A DNA stretch of 29,164 nt from a virus. Numbering within the stretch: the stretch's first letter is position 1; each line of letters opens with the position of its first letter. The position numbers were made by a program, and so were the translations under genes. The notes under the pieces are model-generated. The model made no database searches, was not told the DNA's origin, and saw nothing but the letters and a program-made list of their open reading frames with translations. The DNA lies in the IMG/VR virus record IMGVR_UViG_3300048017_000077, positions 1-29,164 of that record; one strand, 5' to 3'. Of this stretch, positions 28,438-29,164 are shown in pieces.

Positions 28438-28780
28438 AACTAACAATGTCAAAGAGCATGGCCGATATTCAACGGGCCGTATACGTTGGCAGTGGTGACG
28501 GGTTTTAGCCCGCTCTGTTCAATCAGCTTAATATCTTGGCGGTTGTTCGTCAACCTATCCTGTCGCATAGTCTGTAGATTGTTTCGATGTATTCAACCTA
28601 GTATCATTCAGTCTGCTAGTCAATCTATTCTTTGGGATAGTCACTAGGGCTTGCTTACACCTAGCTAGGGCTTATCGGCTTGGTGCATCTAGGTCTAACC
28701 CGTAGGCCGTTCCGTTCAGTCTACCTTGCCGTCTTTCGATGAGTTACTTAAACCTGATAACCAAATGGAAATCAAGGGAA

Positions 28781-28999
28781 AGAAAGGATAGGGTCAAACT
28801 ACCAGAAAGGATAGGTCCGAGATTGGCGATATGAGGGAATAGATAACGCGCGAGGGTGTGCGTATGTGTGCGCGAGGGAGGATATACTTTCGGGTAGCTA
28901 ATACAGGAGGGGATAGCCTTTGGGATAGGGGGATATGCTTTGAGGTAGCATTGCGTATGGGGATATGTTTGCATCTTTCCGCTGCTATACGTTCGGATA
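28781..28999. repeat. GGATA repeat cluster
   Basis: Eight GGATA cores within about 220 bp (28786, 28809, 28880, 28911, 28923, 28931, 28961, 28995). The first two are parts of an exact 12-mer AGAAAGGATAGG (28781, 28804). Later ones share a longer degenerate unit GGATATRCTTT followed by GGTAGC (28880-28898 and 28931-28949). No protein explains the pattern. Iterons or regulatory sites are possible. Confidence 0.6.
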
Positions 29000-29164
29000 G
29001 GGTGATCGTTGCGGTTCCTAGGAGATTCCCGCAAATTCATAAAGATTCATTCTATATTTTGCATAGTGTTATCAGTGTGTTAGCCTAGTGAATCCTAGGA
29101 ATCCCACGGCATAGCGCATAGCTATAGCTACGAGCAGGCATAGGGGGGCGGGCATGGACCACAC

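Larger units (their letters stand above)
28205..28644. repeat. two copies of a CTATYC-loop-GGATAGTCAC hairpin
   Basis: Copies at 28205-28224 and 28625-28644 agree at 17 of 20 positions. Each is a 6-bp stem (CTATCC or CTATTC with GGATAG) and 4-nt loop followed by TCAC. The changed stem base keeps pairing on the + strand as U-G but not on the - strand. Confidence 0.6.
28164..29164. other. 1-kb gene-free, repeat- and hairpin-rich region
   Basis: No convincing gene on either strand; a 98-codon frame at 28744-29040 is a translation of short repeats. The region holds many hairpins in 28184-28437, a CTATYC-hairpin pair, a cluster of GGATA repeats (28780-29000) and about 14 CTAG sites by my count, roughly three times the number in an equal coding stretch at the left edge. 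Position upstream of the leftward early genes suggests promoters, a replication origin or a genome-end element. No sigma70-type promoter stands out. Confidence 0.7.

Noticed and set aside
28781-28999. CRISPR array
   Set aside because: Repeat units are short, degenerate and irregularly spaced with no unique spacers of constant size and no cas genes.
28744-29040. 98-codon - strand frame with Tyr-Pro repeats
   Set aside because: The repeats are direct translations of the GGATA DNA array, there is no ribosome binding site, and composition is unlike any gene here.

Overview
This window looks like one large part of a tailed double-stranded DNA phage genome (Caudoviricetes) of about 47% G+C by eye. 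The replication genes resemble those of T7-like podoviruses: a family A DNA polymerase with 3'-5' exonuclease, a fused primase-helicase, an SSB with an acidic tail, a PD-(D/E)XK endonuclease and an Fe-S exonuclease. To these are added a tyrosine integrase, an rIIA/rIIB pair and a nucleotide-metabolism set (B12-dependent ribonucleotide reductase, glutaredoxin, ThyX, MazG-like pyrophosphohydrolase). A DUF1127 protein and the class II reductase suggest an alphaproteobacterial host, perhaps marine Rhodobacterales. That host call is inference; no genome was matched.

Layout. Positions 1-4870 (+ strand) hold the end of a late structural block: the 3' end of one gene, a 334-aa protein with an N-terminal coiled coil, and a 1227-aa protein that is probably an internal virion or DNA-ejection protein. 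A bidirectional terminator at 4876-4893 separates this block from a convergent - strand gene train running from about 28163 down to 4923. Most junctions in that train are ATGA, TAATG or short overlaps, so translation is probably coupled.

In transcription order (right to left) the - strand carries: a 1-kb gene-free, repeat-rich region at the right edge; small early genes and a Gp88-like cysteine-cluster protein; a string of tiny genes leading to a SleB-type endolysin; a DNA-methylase-like protein; an unusual tRNA-Arg(UCU)-like gene; rIIA and rIIB; an operator-like AT-rich gap; the integrase; several small genes; ThyX; primase-helicase; a PcfJ-like protein; DNA polymerase; SSB; Fe-S exonuclease; PD-(D/E)XK endonuclease; metallophosphoesterase; MazG-like protein; DUF1127 protein; ribonucleotide reductase; glutaredoxin; PhoH; a DUF3310 protein.

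Several genes shorter than 60 codons were found by reading the gaps: 56 aa at 6250, 54 aa at 9126, 51 aa at 9787, 50 aa at 13025, 47 aa at 19668, 23 aa at 21662, 25 aa at 25748, 44 aa at 26127 and 55 aa at 26487. All but the 50-aa gene share stop/start overlaps or near-contacts with neighbours. Two (23 and 25 aa) are almost pure transmembrane segments.

The least explained parts are the right-hand 1 kb (a possible multibranch fold, nested hairpins, a GGATA repeat cluster, excess CTAG), a repeated hairpin-plus-12-mer leader before two early genes, a triple CTTAAG palindrome before the integrase, the tRNA with almost no D-arm, and a 20-bp repeat at two consecutive gene junctions.
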